NCBI GenBank assembly: GCA_041676625.1
Contig: JBAYRN010000001.1
Location: 1-64,000 of the forward strand
Direction of reading: 5' to 3'
DNA from: JAEXNA01 sp041676625
GTDB lineage: Bacteria > Vulcanimicrobiota > Xenobia > Xenobiales > JADMJV01
Length of the DNA: 64,000 bases
The notes beneath the pieces were generated by a model. That model had not been told where the DNA came from. It did no database searches and saw only the letters and a program-made list of their open reading frames with translations. Positions 54,261 through 62,434 of the stretch are shown one piece after another. How positions within the stretch are numbered: position 1 is the first letter of the stretch; every line of letters begins with the position of its first letter. The translations under genes and the position numbers were made by a program.

Positions 54261-55925
54261 TCAGAGCATGGGTATTTGTACGTCTCGTTCCCGGGCACAT
54301 TCCCGAGCCAGATCGTAGCCCGCGTCGGCGTGGCGCATGACTCCCAGGGCCGGATCAGCCATGAGTACGCGCTCCAGTCTGGCTCGGGCGTTGTCGCTGC
54401 CGTCGGCCACCACCACCATGCCGGCGTGCTGGGAAAACCCGATCCCGACTCCGCCACCGTGGTGCAGGGAGACCCAGTGAGCCCCACACGACACCGTCGA
54501 CATTGCATTCAGGAGCGGCCAGTCGCTGACCGCGTCGGAACCGTCTTTCATTCCCTCGGTCTCCCGGTTGGGAGAGGCCACTGAACCGGAATCCAGATGG
54601 TCGCGGCCGATCACGATGGGAGCACTCACTTCACCCTGGCGCACCAACTCATTGAAGGCCAGCCCCAGTTTGTGCCTTTCGCCGTAGCCCAGCCAGCAAA
54701 TTCGGGCCGGAAGCCCCTGAAATGCCACCTGTTTCTGAGCCTTTTCGATCCACCGATGGAGAGCTTCATCCCGGGGAAACATCTCTAGGACGGCTCGATC
54801 GGTACGATAGATGTCGGCCGGATCTCCGGACAGGGCGACCCAGCGGAAGGGGCCTCGGCCCTCGCAAAAGAGGGGGCGGATGTAGGCTGGTACAAACCCT
54901 GGAAAATCAAAGGCGTTGGTCACCCCGCCCCGCTGGGCCTCGGCTCGGATGTTGTTTCCGTAGTCGAACACCACCGAGCCCTTCTGTTGGAAGTCCAGCA
55001 TCGCCTGAACCTGTCGGGCAGCCGCGTCCACGGCCAGCCTTTCGTACTTTTCCGGATCGGAGCCTCGGAGCCGGATCGCCTCGGCCAGACTCATGCCATC
55101 GGGCACGTAACCGTTGAGCATGTCGTGGGCGCTGGTCTGGTCGGTGACCACGTCGGGAATCACTCCCTCTTTTAATATCTTAGGAAACAGTTCGGCCGCA
55201 TTGCCGATCACCCCGATCGAGAGCGGCTCCCCCCGGTGTTTGGCTTCCTCGGCCCAGCGCAGGGCCTCCCGAAGATCGCCGGTCACCCGGTCGCAGTAAC
55301 GGGTCTCCACTCGGCGCAGGGCCCGGGCCTCATCCACCTCCACACAGAGCGCTACCCCGTCGTTCATAGTGACCGCCAGCGGTTGAGCGCCCCCCATTCC
55401 GCCCAGCCCGCCGGTCAGGACCAGGCGCCCTTTCAGGCTCCCCCCGAAGTGTCGCCGGGCCAACTCGGCCAGGGTCTCGTAAGTGCCCTGCAGGATCCCC
55501 TGGGTGCCGATGTAGATCCAGGACCCTGCGGTCATCTGGCCATACATCATAAGACCTTCTTTTTCCAGCTTACGAAAGTGGTCCCAGGTGGCCCAGTTGG
55601 GCACCAGATTGGAGTTTGCGATCAAGACCCGGGGGGCCATGTCGTGGGTGCGGATCACTCCCACCGGCTTACCGGACTGAACCAGCAACGTCTCTTCGTC
55701 TCCCAATTCCCGTAGGGTGGCCACGATCGCCTGGTAGCACTCCCAATTCCGAGCCGCTTTACCGGTACCGCCGTAGACCACCAGGTTCTCCGAATCTTCG
55801 GCCACCTCCGGATCCAGGTTGTTCATCAGCATGCGTAAGGCCGCTTCCTGGGGCCAGGAGCGACACGAAATCTCTTTGCCTCTAGCGGCACGAATAGGGG
55901 TAGATAGGGACAATTTCTTCTCCAA
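54261..55925 (-). CDS. hutU: Urocanate hydratase
   Basis: The 554-residue enzyme converts urocanate to imidazolone propionate in histidine breakdown, with a tightly bound NAD+. Landmarks are LVVYGGTGKAARNW near residue 50, MYGQMTAGSWIYIGTQGI, the NAD-binding GGLGGMGGAQP near 175, the conserved Cys in RPLFCEGRGPFRW near 365, and SLHHGGGVGIGFSQHAGM near 490. Length and motifs match closely. No hutH, hutI or hutG gene lies nearby, so the rest of the pathway must be elsewhere. Confidence 0.97.
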   Translation of the reverse strand: MEKKLSLSTPIRAARGKEISCRSWPQEAALRMLMNNLDPEVAEDSENLVVYGGTGKAARNWECYQAIVATLRELGDEETLLVQSGKPVGVIRTHDMAPRVLIANSNLVPNWATWDHFRKLEKEGLMMYGQMTAGSWIYIGTQGILQGTYETLAELARRHFGGSLKGRLVLTGGLGGMGGAQPLAVTMNDGVALCVEVDEARALRRVETRYCDRVTGDLREALRWAEEAKHRGEPLSIGVIGNAAELFPKILKEGVIPDVVTDQTSAHDMLNGYVPDGMSLAEAIRLRGSDPEKYERLAVDAAARQVQAMLDFQQKGSVVFDYGNNIRAEAQRGGVTNAFDFPGFVPAYIRPLFCEGRGPFRWVALSGDPADIYRTDRAVLEMFPRDEALHRWIEKAQKQVAFQGLPARICWLGYGERHKLGLAFNELVRQGEVSAPIVIGRDHLDSGSVASPNRETEGMKDGSDAVSDWPLLNAMSTVSCGAHWVSLHHGGGVGIGFSQHAGMVVVADGSDNARARLERVLMADPALGVMRHADAGYDLARECARERDVQIPML

Positions 55926-56019
55926 CCTTCAAGATAGATGCGATCTGCTTCGGACTTATCCAGGGCAGACCTTTTGAGGCATGAAGGAGCGCGGGACTCC
56001 CCTTTGAAGCCCTTTGACC

Positions 56020-57120
56020 ATGCGACAGACCGGAGCCGTTCCCTCACAAATTCTCGAAGACCTCATAGCCACCGAAGCGGTGAAGGTGCACGAACCCATA
56101 CCCGAGGGCAACGTGCAACCCGCTTCTTTGGATCTGCGCCTGGGGGCCCGGGGCTATCTGGTCCGGGCGGCCTTTCTCCCCCGTGCGGGGGAGACCATCG
56201 AAGAAGCCCTCCAGAACTATCGGGAAGAGACCCTGGATCTCACCGAGGGGGCGTTGCTCAAGAAGAACCACACCTACGTGCTGGAGCTTCACGAGAGTTT
56301 GCACCTGCCCGAGCACGTGCACGCTTACACCAACAACAAGAGCAGCACCGGTCGGATCAACGTGTGGGTGCGGACCCTGGTGGATCGACTGGCACGCTTC
56401 GACAAGATCCCATATGGCTATCAGGGCAAGCTGTATGTCATGGTCACTCCTCGCTCCTGGGCCATCCGGGTGCAGAGCGGCCTGGCCCTCAATCAGGCGC
56501 GCTTCTTGGTGGGAGACAACCGCCTCACCGACCTCGAACTCGATATGACGCACCAGCGGATCGGTCTGATCTACGATCACCGGGGAGACAAAATGCCGGT
56601 CGAATTGGACAAGGGGGTGCTCTTGAGTGCCGACCTCGGTGGCCAGGTAGCAGGCTTCATCGCCCGCACCAACGAGCGTTTTCTCGACCTTTCCGGGGGC
56701 ACCGTTCATAAAGCCGAGGAGTACTGGGAGCCGGTGATGGCTGAACGAGGAGAGGTGACCCTCAAGCAGGGGGAGTTTTACATCATGGTGACCCGGGAAT
56801 TCTTGCGGGTCCCTCCCAGTTTTGCCGTGGAGATGGTGGCCTACGACATCCAGAGCGGTGAATACCGCTCGCATTACGCCGGTTTCTTCGACCCCGGTTT
56901 CGGATACGGTGCCGAAGGCGAGGTCAAGGGCACCCCGGCGGTCTTAGAGGTAGACCCCCACGAAGACGTCATCATTCGCCACGGCCAGCCCATCTGCAAG
57001 ATGGTCTATGAGCACATGATCAAGGCCCCTGATCGGCTTTACGGCGCCGGTCTCTCTTCTCACTACCAAAACCAGCGGGGACCCCAACTCGGCAAGCAGT
57101 TTACAGTTTATCCGCTGTAG
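56020..57120 (+). CDS. dcd: Two-domain dCTP deaminase
   Basis: The 366-residue protein is about twice the length of ordinary dCTP deaminase and carries two copies of the fold, as in the long form. N-terminal half: GNVQPASLDLRLG, then NNKSSTGRINVWVRT. C-terminal half: FLDLSGGT, GFFDPGFGYGAEG and IRHGQPICKMVYEHM. It should convert dCTP to dUTP in thymidylate supply. ATG 56020 is preferred to the TTG at 56014. The gene is divergent from hutU. Confidence 0.9.
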   Translation: MRQTGAVPSQILEDLIATEAVKVHEPIPEGNVQPASLDLRLGARGYLVRAAFLPRAGETIEEALQNYREETLDLTEGALLKKNHTYVLELHESLHLPEHVHAYTNNKSSTGRINVWVRTLVDRLARFDKIPYGYQGKLYVMVTPRSWAIRVQSGLALNQARFLVGDNRLTDLELDMTHQRIGLIYDHRGDKMPVELDKGVLLSADLGGQVAGFIARTNERFLDLSGGTVHKAEEYWEPVMAERGEVTLKQGEFYIMVTREFLRVPPSFAVEMVAYDIQSGEYRSHYAGFFDPGFGYGAEGEVKGTPAVLEVDPHEDVIIRHGQPICKMVYEHMIKAPDRLYGAGLSSHYQNQRGPQLGKQFTVYPL

Positions 57121-57131
57121 GGATTTTTTTT
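57102..57131 (+). terminator. Weak terminator after the dCTP deaminase gene
   Basis: TACAG and CTGTA form a five-base-pair stem overlapping the end of the gene, and eight T residues follow at 57124-57131. The stem is short, so this is a weak call. Confidence 0.4.
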
Positions 57132-57308
57132 AAAGTATGCCTTGGGGCATGTGGTGTCAGTTGAGTACACATGGAGGGTTCAGCTAACGGGAGGACCTGC
57201 ATCACCTGGATCCCAGACCGACTTGCACGGAATTCGTGATCGTCATGCCGTGGACTACCACTCGCCTCATTCACCACCCTTTTGAATTGGTCGACTGAAA
57301 GGAGACAC

Positions 57309-57377
57309 ATGTCACTGAACTCACCCCTCTTGGCTGTCACAATGTCGGAACTAGAACGAAAAGAGGAATCAATATGA
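57309..57377 (+). CDS. 22-residue leader-like mini-ORF
   Basis: An ATG at 57309 follows AAAGGAG at good spacing and opens a 22-codon frame ending ELERKEESI. Its TGA stop overlaps the start of the 61-residue gene (ATGA). The upstream stretch of the second 61-residue copy encodes a similar end, ESERKEEPI, but without a start codon. The mini-ORF may couple or regulate translation of the downstream gene, or it may be a chance frame; it is too short to judge by sequence. Confidence 0.4.
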   Translation: MSLNSPLLAVTMSELERKEESI

Positions 57378-57559
57378 GCGATCAATACAATCCAAGAAAA
57401 TGGAGTCTGCACCTGAGTTGCCCCTACCCGGAACTCAAACGGGACCGCCGTCAGTCTGGATGGAATCGCAGGCGTGAGGACCGCCGAGTTTCAGATAGAC
57501 GCCGCACCGGGCTGGATCTTGTTGGTCCGAGATGGATTGAGAGATTGAAAGCAGCTTAG
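57374..57559 (+). CDS. Arg-rich 61-residue protein, copy 1
   Basis: The protein is rich in Arg and Asp and ends DLVGPRWIERLKAA. It pairs with a second copy 421 bases downstream that is about 60% identical by eye, with the shared core RRQS, NRR, DRR and GLDLVGPR. Both genes are preceded by GAACG, A or G, AAAGAGGAA and CAATATG. No domain was recognised. The conserved start region, the mini-ORF and the terminator after it argue that it is a real gene. A nucleic-acid-binding role is suggested only by the charge. Confidence 0.65.
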   Translation: MSDQYNPRKWSLHLSCPYPELKRDRRQSGWNRRREDRRVSDRRRTGLDLVGPRWIERLKAA

Positions 57560-57583
57560 CTTTAATCCCATCCTGCACCTGGC

Positions 57584-57640
57584 AAGAGCACTTCGGCAAA
57601 CGGCGACCTCTAGGGGAGCCGATGCGAAGTGCTCTTTTTT
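57584..57640 (+). terminator. Long stem-loop terminator after copy 1
   Basis: AAGAGCACTTCG and CGAAGTGCTCTT pair perfectly over 12 bases and are followed by a T-run that ends at 57640. The 29-base interior can form a second CGGC/GCCG stem. It lies just after the copy 1 stop codon. Confidence 0.85.
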
Positions 57641-57794
57641 CTCGAAGACCTTGACCATACCGCCCCAGTTAATAAATCTGCAATCTTCCGGAAACACACT
57701 GTTAGCCATTTCGCAATGAACCGGTCAGGTTTTGTGATCTATTCTGGAAGCCGGCGGATACGCTTGTAGAATCAGAACGGAAAGAGGAACCAAT

Positions 57795-57980
57795 ATGAGT
57801 GAACAACATGATTTAAGAAAATGGAATTTCTACCTGAGCAGCCCTTACCCGGAGCCTAAACCGGACCGTCGTCAGTCTGAACTTAATCGGAGGGTTAAGG
57901 ATCGCCGAATTTCAGAGAGACGCTGTGGTGGATTAGACCTGGTTGGACCGAGACGGGCAGAGCGGCTGGAAGCGGCATAG
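57795..57980 (+). CDS. Arg-rich 61-residue protein, copy 2
   Basis: This is a paralogue of the protein at 57374-57559, of the same length and with the same start pattern (SE/DQ, then RKW) and end (GLDLVGPRRAERLEAA). The GAACGGAAAGAGGAACCAAT region before its ATG matches that of copy 1. The two are separated by a terminator, so each has its own transcript. Its function is unknown. Conservation in both coding frames supports it as a gene. Confidence 0.62.
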   Translation: MSEQHDLRKWNFYLSSPYPEPKPDRRQSELNRRVKDRRISERRCGGLDLVGPRRAERLEAA

Positions 57981-57987
57981 AACTTTT

Positions 57988-58151
57988 ATGGGTCTGTTGA
58001 CATTCAGCCTTCAGTCTCCAAACTTGCCCATTTTCCACCTCCTGAAGCGAAATTTTCCTCAAATAGATCCACTATTCCACAGAGAATTCCACTCCAGGAG
58101 GAGAAAAATGTACTGCGTTTGTCTCGGAATGCCGAATGTCAACAGGCCCAT
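57988..58151. repeat. Inverted repeat downstream of copy 2
   Basis: ATGGGTCTGTTGACATTC at 57988-58005 is matched, with one mismatch, by its reverse complement at 58134-58151. The 128 bases between are AT-richer than the surroundings. This could be a folded RNA or a miniature mobile element; no direct repeats that would be a target-site duplication were found by eye. Confidence 0.6.
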
Positions 58152-58167
58152 ATTCGGGATAGAACCC

Positions 58168-58195
58168 AGGGCGCAAATGCAAGGCGCTCTTTTTC
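58168..58195 (+). terminator. Terminator after the inverted repeat
   Basis: AGGGCGC and GCGCTCT form a seven-base-pair stem (one G-U pair) with a loop of about nine bases, followed by TTTTT. It would end the copy 2 transcript. Confidence 0.65.
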
Positions 58196-58226
58196 TTTCC
58201 TCATTTAAACCGCTTACCTTAAACCA

Positions 58227-58404
58227 CCCCCAGCGCAGCTTGCGGCGCCCCGGGGCCGCCACATGCTGAACTTAGCGGGATGAACCCGCTAAACTTCGCC
58301 GCTTGAACCCGCTAACTCGCCGCGCAGCCGGACTTAGCGGAATGAACCCGCTAAACTTCGCCATTTGAACCCGCTAACTCGCTTCTGCAACTGATCATAG
58401 CGAG
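58227..58404. repeat. Second locus of the 62-base repeat, inverted
   Basis: Reverse-complement units of the repeat family at 50214 start at 58272 and 58334 (TTAGCGG, then GAACCCGCTAA), exactly 62 bases apart, and a truncated third begins near 58397. A GC-rich CATGCGGC-like element flanks them at 58227-58266, as at the first locus. The gap 57981-58404 holds these repeats, an inverted repeat and a terminator, and no convincing gene. Units are more diverged than at the first locus. Confidence 0.85.
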
Positions 58405-58464
58405 TTGAACCGAAGCGCGCACCTCTCAACCCCCCCCGCCCCCGACCGGAGCACTCCCGACTCG

Positions 58465-58809
58465 ACCTTGCACCAGATGGAGCGGGAAGCCAGGCTCGGA
58501 CGCCGGGAGGCCGACGCTCTCATTCGGCTTTCTCAAATGGACGGCTCCGAAGCCTGGGTCTTGGTCCACATCGAAATCCAGGCACAGCTGGATCCCGATT
58601 TTGCCTCCGCACCGGATCTACGACAGTTTTCGAAGGCCATTCTGTAACCTGGAATCGAAAAAGGCCGTCAAGAGGGGCACCGAGATGGCCGCCAGGAGGT
58701 AGCCCGGCGGATGCTCTCCATGGGATACACGCGGGAGCAGGTCCAGCAGGCCACGGAACTATCCGAGCAGCAACTCCTGGCGTTGGAGAAAGAGCAAGAA
58801 CCCGGTTAG
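58465..58809 (+). pseudogene. Decayed Rpn-family nuclease/transposase relic
   Basis: The stretch reads REARLGRREADALIRL, DGSEAWVLVHIEIQ and LDPDFA in one frame, the N-terminal part of Rpn-type PD-(D/E)XK nucleases formerly called transposases. After a TAA at 58645-58647 the same frame continues GIEKGRQEGHRDGRQ and SEQQLLALEKE, the family C-terminus. The nuclease core of about 200 residues is missing, and the stop splits the rest. It lies next to the second repeat locus, so the two may be remnants of one insertion. Confidence 0.65.
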
Positions 58810-58906
58810 TCCTGTCTATCGCGCAGCCGAACCTTCGCCGGGCTCACCCCAAGTCGATCTTTCTCCGCGTAGGTTAAAGCCAGTCACCCCGGGAAATCCC
58901 CATCCG

Positions 58907-60076
58907 ATGAACGACTTGGAAGTAACGGTCCTCCAATGCTGGAGAGAAGCGCTCAACCTGCCCGACTTTGGCTTTGATGACAACTTTTTCGCAGCCGGCG
59001 GAACCCACGAGCAAGGGTTCGATTTGATCTTGAAGTTGGAGAAGCACTTCGGCAAGGTCTTCCACTTGAGCTGGCTGCTGGCCGCCCCCACCCCCCGAGA
59101 GCAGACCCGCTGGCTCCAGAGCGTATGGATGGGAGGAGAGGGTGAACCCCCTTACCCGGAGGAGAAGCCGCAGCCCGAAGTCTGGCGAGAGAACTACCGT
59201 TTACGGTTTCCTCGGGATACCAAAGCACCACCCCGGGAAAAGATCCCGGGTGTCTGCTTCATCCATTCACCGGGTCGCAGCGGATCCACCCTTCTTCGCA
59301 CTATGCTGGCCGGGCATCCCGACCTTTTTGCTCCCCCTGAGCTTGAGCTACTACTCTTTCCAGATATGCAAACCCGCTACAGCGGCCTACTGGAAGGGTG
59401 GCTCGACCTCCACGGCTTGAATGCAGCGATCACCGCCCTCTGGGGATGTTCGGAAGCAGAAACCAATGAGCTGCTTCGGGAATGGCGAGAGGCCAACCTG
59501 AGCACCTTTGAAGTGTTTTGTCGGGTCCAAAAGAAAGCTCACCCCCGACTCGTGATCGACAAGACTCCCGCTTACGCCGCGGTAGAAACAGCCCTGCAGC
59601 GGTGTGAAGATTGGTTTGAGAGGCCCCTTTATATTCATTTGCTGCGACACCCTCTGGCTTCCATTCGGAGTTGGAAGAGCGCTCATTTCGAGCAGGTTAT
59701 GCACGCCCCACCCCGAGCCGCGGCCGAGGTGAACTGGCTGCTATCGCACCAGAATATCGTGAATATGCTCGGCCACTTGAAGGGCGACCGCCTCATTCAG
59801 ATTCGCTACGAAGACCTGGTTTCCGAGCCCGAGCAGACCATGAGGCGGCTAATTGGGTATCTAGGTGTGGAGTACCACCCGGCGCTACTGGAGCCGTACT
59901 CGGGAGAAAGAATGACCAGCTACGCTTCGGGAAGGATCGGCGGCGACAAGAAGTTTCACCTGCGCGATTCCATCGACCGGCAGGCCGCCGCCGGGGCCCG
60001 TCGACTTCCCGAGGACGGTGAGCTTCTCCCGGAAACCGTGGAGCTTGCGCGCTCTTTCGGATACACGGAACTTTAA
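58907..60076 (+). CDS. Carrier-domain sulfotransferase lacking the carrier serine
   Basis: The 389-residue protein has an N-terminal acyl/peptidyl-carrier-like domain (residues about 1-65, DDNFFAAGG, then a helix) and a sulfotransferase domain from about 115 (FIHSPGRSGSTLLRTML for PAPS binding, and LLRHPLASIRSWK for the 3'-phosphate). In working carriers G-G-x-S-L holds the phosphopantetheine arm; here the matching residues read G-G-T-H-E, so the Ser is replaced by His34. It probably transfers a sulfate group, and the carrier relic may only dock a partner. It lies 50 bases before the following large gene. Confidence 0.75.
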   Translation: MNDLEVTVLQCWREALNLPDFGFDDNFFAAGGTHEQGFDLILKLEKHFGKVFHLSWLLAAPTPREQTRWLQSVWMGGEGEPPYPEEKPQPEVWRENYRLRFPRDTKAPPREKIPGVCFIHSPGRSGSTLLRTMLAGHPDLFAPPELELLLFPDMQTRYSGLLEGWLDLHGLNAAITALWGCSEAETNELLREWREANLSTFEVFCRVQKKAHPRLVIDKTPAYAAVETALQRCEDWFERPLYIHLLRHPLASIRSWKSAHFEQVMHAPPRAAAEVNWLLSHQNIVNMLGHLKGDRLIQIRYEDLVSEPEQTMRRLIGYLGVEYHPALLEPYSGERMTSYASGRIGGDKKFHLRDSIDRQAAAGARRLPEDGELLPETVELARSFGYTEL

Positions 60077-60126
60077 GAAAACATCGGCGGATAGGAGGAG
60101 CCCGCGCTCAGACGAACACCGAGTGT

Positions 60127-62067
60127 GTGTCCGACATCGAAAGCTATCTGGCGCAGGCCGGTTCGCAAGGGATAAGTCAGGGAGAGGGCGATTTTACGTT
60201 GGAGCCTCGCCGGGCTCTGGAAATCTTAAGAGAGCAGGGGGGGGCCGCAGAAAGCGCCCCTTTGTTTTTATTCAAAGCTATTTATCAGCACACCGGTGGT
60301 GCTACGCTTACCTGGAAAGCCGGCTTCTTCGATTATCAACTACGCTGGGACCCGAACCTGGGTGAACTCCCTGAGGATACCTGGAAAGTCATGGCAGAGG
60401 GGGCGTTTCAGTCGCTCTCTATGAAAATGAGCTGCCAGGCCGGCCGGGTTTCCCTATCCGGGAGCGCTCAGTCGAATGCTCACTTCGAGGAGGCTCTCAA
60501 GACCGCGGAGTCTCGCCTGCGATACTTCCCCGTAAAGGATCTTTACAGCCCCTCTCACCTGCCTCCGGCTTGGCTGGAAGAAACTTATCCCGAGGGAAGA
60601 GTGGAACTGCGGCTGCCCGATCGACTGCCGCAGTCTACCAACTTTGTGGTGGACGGGATCGAATTTGCGGAGGTTGCTGCGCTGCCACTGCACCTCACGG
60701 TTTTCGACGACGGGCTGCGCTGCGATATCTCCCTCAGCCGTATTCCTGACTCGGACCGCAAACGGCTCTGGCTTCAGCGGGCCCGGGACCTGCTCCTGGC
60801 CGAATTATCGAGTTGTCTGATGCAGGGCGAGCCGATAAAGCTTGATTTAGACTATCTTCCCCCTCATCTCCAGTCCGCCCTTGGATTCTTGCCGTTCGTC
60901 ATCGGGCTTCCTCTAGAGGCGGAACTCCGCAGAGAAGCCCTGGAAAGGGTCCTGTTTAGAGATATTTTTGAGAAGTATTGGACCCTGGAGAGCCTTCTGA
61001 GGAGCCAACGAGAGCATGGCTCCATCTATGTCCTGCCCACCATTCCCCGGCACTGCCCGGAGCGCTCCACGGGCAGCCGCCCGGTGCTCCATTGGAGAGG
61101 AGAAACCCGGCGTTTCGGGGAGCCGACCTTTGAGGAGACCCGCAGTGGGGCGGGCTATGTTTACTCCATGAGTCAGGGAAATGCGGTGGACGGCCAGGAT
61201 TACTTGAATCTCCGAGAGTGGTCGGCCGGCAGCCTGGGGCTACTCCCTCCAGGGAGCACTGAGGCTCGCTGCGAGGTGCAACTGGTGGGCAAACGACGGG
61301 GCTCTGAAGTTCTCTATTTGGAGGAGCCCGCCCCGGGCGGGCTGCGACTGGTCTGGCGTAGCGAGGACGAACTGGCCTCCTGGGACCCCACCCCTGAGTT
61401 TTTCCACCAGGTAGCCCACCTGCTCGACGAAGTGTTACCCGACTTAAACCTGGATGAGGCCTGGCTCCGGTGCTTCTTGCTCTGGACAGGGGTGAGCGAG
61501 CTGAAGGAACTCCCGAATTTCTGGACCCGGGGTTTTCTGGAAACGGTATCGGGCGACTTCGTCAGTCCGCAAGAGGTGGAAGAGGTGTTTGGGGATACCG
61601 AGGTGTCGGTGCTGGAGGAGCGATCGGCCAGTCTGCCCGAGGTTCTACCGCTTCCTCTCTTGCTCTGGGACGATCCGATCCTGGTGCAGCTCGGCTACCA
61701 GACTCGCGAAGAGAGTAGTGCGGTGCGCAAGGCGTACTGGCGAGAAGACGGGCAAAGACGCTGGTTGGATCGCTTTCCGTCGACCACAGCCCAGCAATGG
61801 GCACAGACCGAAGGGTTTCACCTGAAACCGGAGGGTCCTCACTTCTGGGCTGCCGGTGAGCCTGAGCAGCCGAGCACCCTGTTGATCTGGCGTGAGGGCA
61901 GACCGCTGGGTCGACTCCCTCTGGATGAGTCGGAGTTTCCTAAAGGCTATCTATTGCTCTACGCAGACGATCAATTCCCCGCCGATCAATACTGGAGCGG
62001 CCCCGATCGGGAGGCGATCTCCCAATTGGGGCCGTGGCTAGAGGCTATGAAGCGACAAGTTAACTAG
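60127..62067 (+). CDS. Large protein of unknown function
   Basis: The 646-residue protein starts at GTG 60127 and has no signal peptide or clear membrane helix. It is Leu-, Glu- and Trp-rich, with a mixed helix/strand character (APLFLFKAIYQHTGG, ALPLHLTVFDDGLRCDISLS). No family was recognised. It follows the carrier-sulfotransferase gene by 50 bases and may work with it. Its stop overlaps the thioredoxin stop in CTAG. Confidence 0.7.
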   Translation: MSDIESYLAQAGSQGISQGEGDFTLEPRRALEILREQGGAAESAPLFLFKAIYQHTGGATLTWKAGFFDYQLRWDPNLGELPEDTWKVMAEGAFQSLSMKMSCQAGRVSLSGSAQSNAHFEEALKTAESRLRYFPVKDLYSPSHLPPAWLEETYPEGRVELRLPDRLPQSTNFVVDGIEFAEVAALPLHLTVFDDGLRCDISLSRIPDSDRKRLWLQRARDLLLAELSSCLMQGEPIKLDLDYLPPHLQSALGFLPFVIGLPLEAELRREALERVLFRDIFEKYWTLESLLRSQREHGSIYVLPTIPRHCPERSTGSRPVLHWRGETRRFGEPTFEETRSGAGYVYSMSQGNAVDGQDYLNLREWSAGSLGLLPPGSTEARCEVQLVGKRRGSEVLYLEEPAPGGLRLVWRSEDELASWDPTPEFFHQVAHLLDEVLPDLNLDEAWLRCFLLWTGVSELKELPNFWTRGFLETVSGDFVSPQEVEEVFGDTEVSVLEERSASLPEVLPLPLLLWDDPILVQLGYQTREESSAVRKAYWREDGQRRWLDRFPSTTAQQWAQTEGFHLKPEGPHFWAAGEPEQPSTLLIWREGRPLGRLPLDESEFPKGYLLLYADDQFPADQYWSGPDREAISQLGPWLEAMKRQVN

Positions 62068-62393
62068 CCGGCCAGCATTTTGTCCAGTTGGCTTTTGATC
62101 TTAGCGGGGGGGGCGAAGCCGGGTTGGACCGAGATCGCTTGGCCATTCAGATAGTAGCAGAGCGTAGGAAGTCCCTTGACGCCCAACTTGGCGGCCCATC
62201 GTTGCTGCTGGTCGGTGTTGAGTTTGACAAACTTAACTCGGCCCTCGTATTCGCCGGCCAACTGATCTAGAACGGGGAGTAAGCGCTGGCAAGGAGGGCA
62301 CCAGGTGGCGAAAAAGTCCACCAAGACCGGCTCGTCGGCATTGACCACTTCCGCTTCAAACTCGTCGTCGGTAATTTCTTTCAGTTTTCCCAT
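62064..62393 (-). CDS. Thioredoxin-like protein with a WCPPC site
   Basis: The 109-residue protein has the thioredoxin fold: LVDFFATWCPPCQRLLPVLDQL with the redox pair in C-P-P-C, and VKGLPTLCYYLNG with the cis-proline. The usual W-C-G-P-C is changed to W-C-P-P-C, as in some thioredoxins and DsbD-like proteins. It reduces or exchanges disulfides in the cytoplasm and has no signal peptide. It may reduce the neighbouring proteins, but no link is proven. Confidence 0.9.
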   Translation of the reverse strand: MGKLKEITDDEFEAEVVNADEPVLVDFFATWCPPCQRLLPVLDQLAGEYEGRVKFVKLNTDQQQRWAAKLGVKGLPTLCYYLNGQAISVQPGFAPPAKIKSQLDKMLAG

Positions 62394-62434
62394 CGTGTCT
62401 CTGGTTCCTTATAAAGTTCTATGACCACCCCAGG

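Noticed and set aside
58108..58269. 53-codon frame starting after AGGAGGAG
   Set aside because: The ribosome binding site is excellent, but the frame crosses an inverted repeat, a terminator and the GC-rich element, and resembles no protein.
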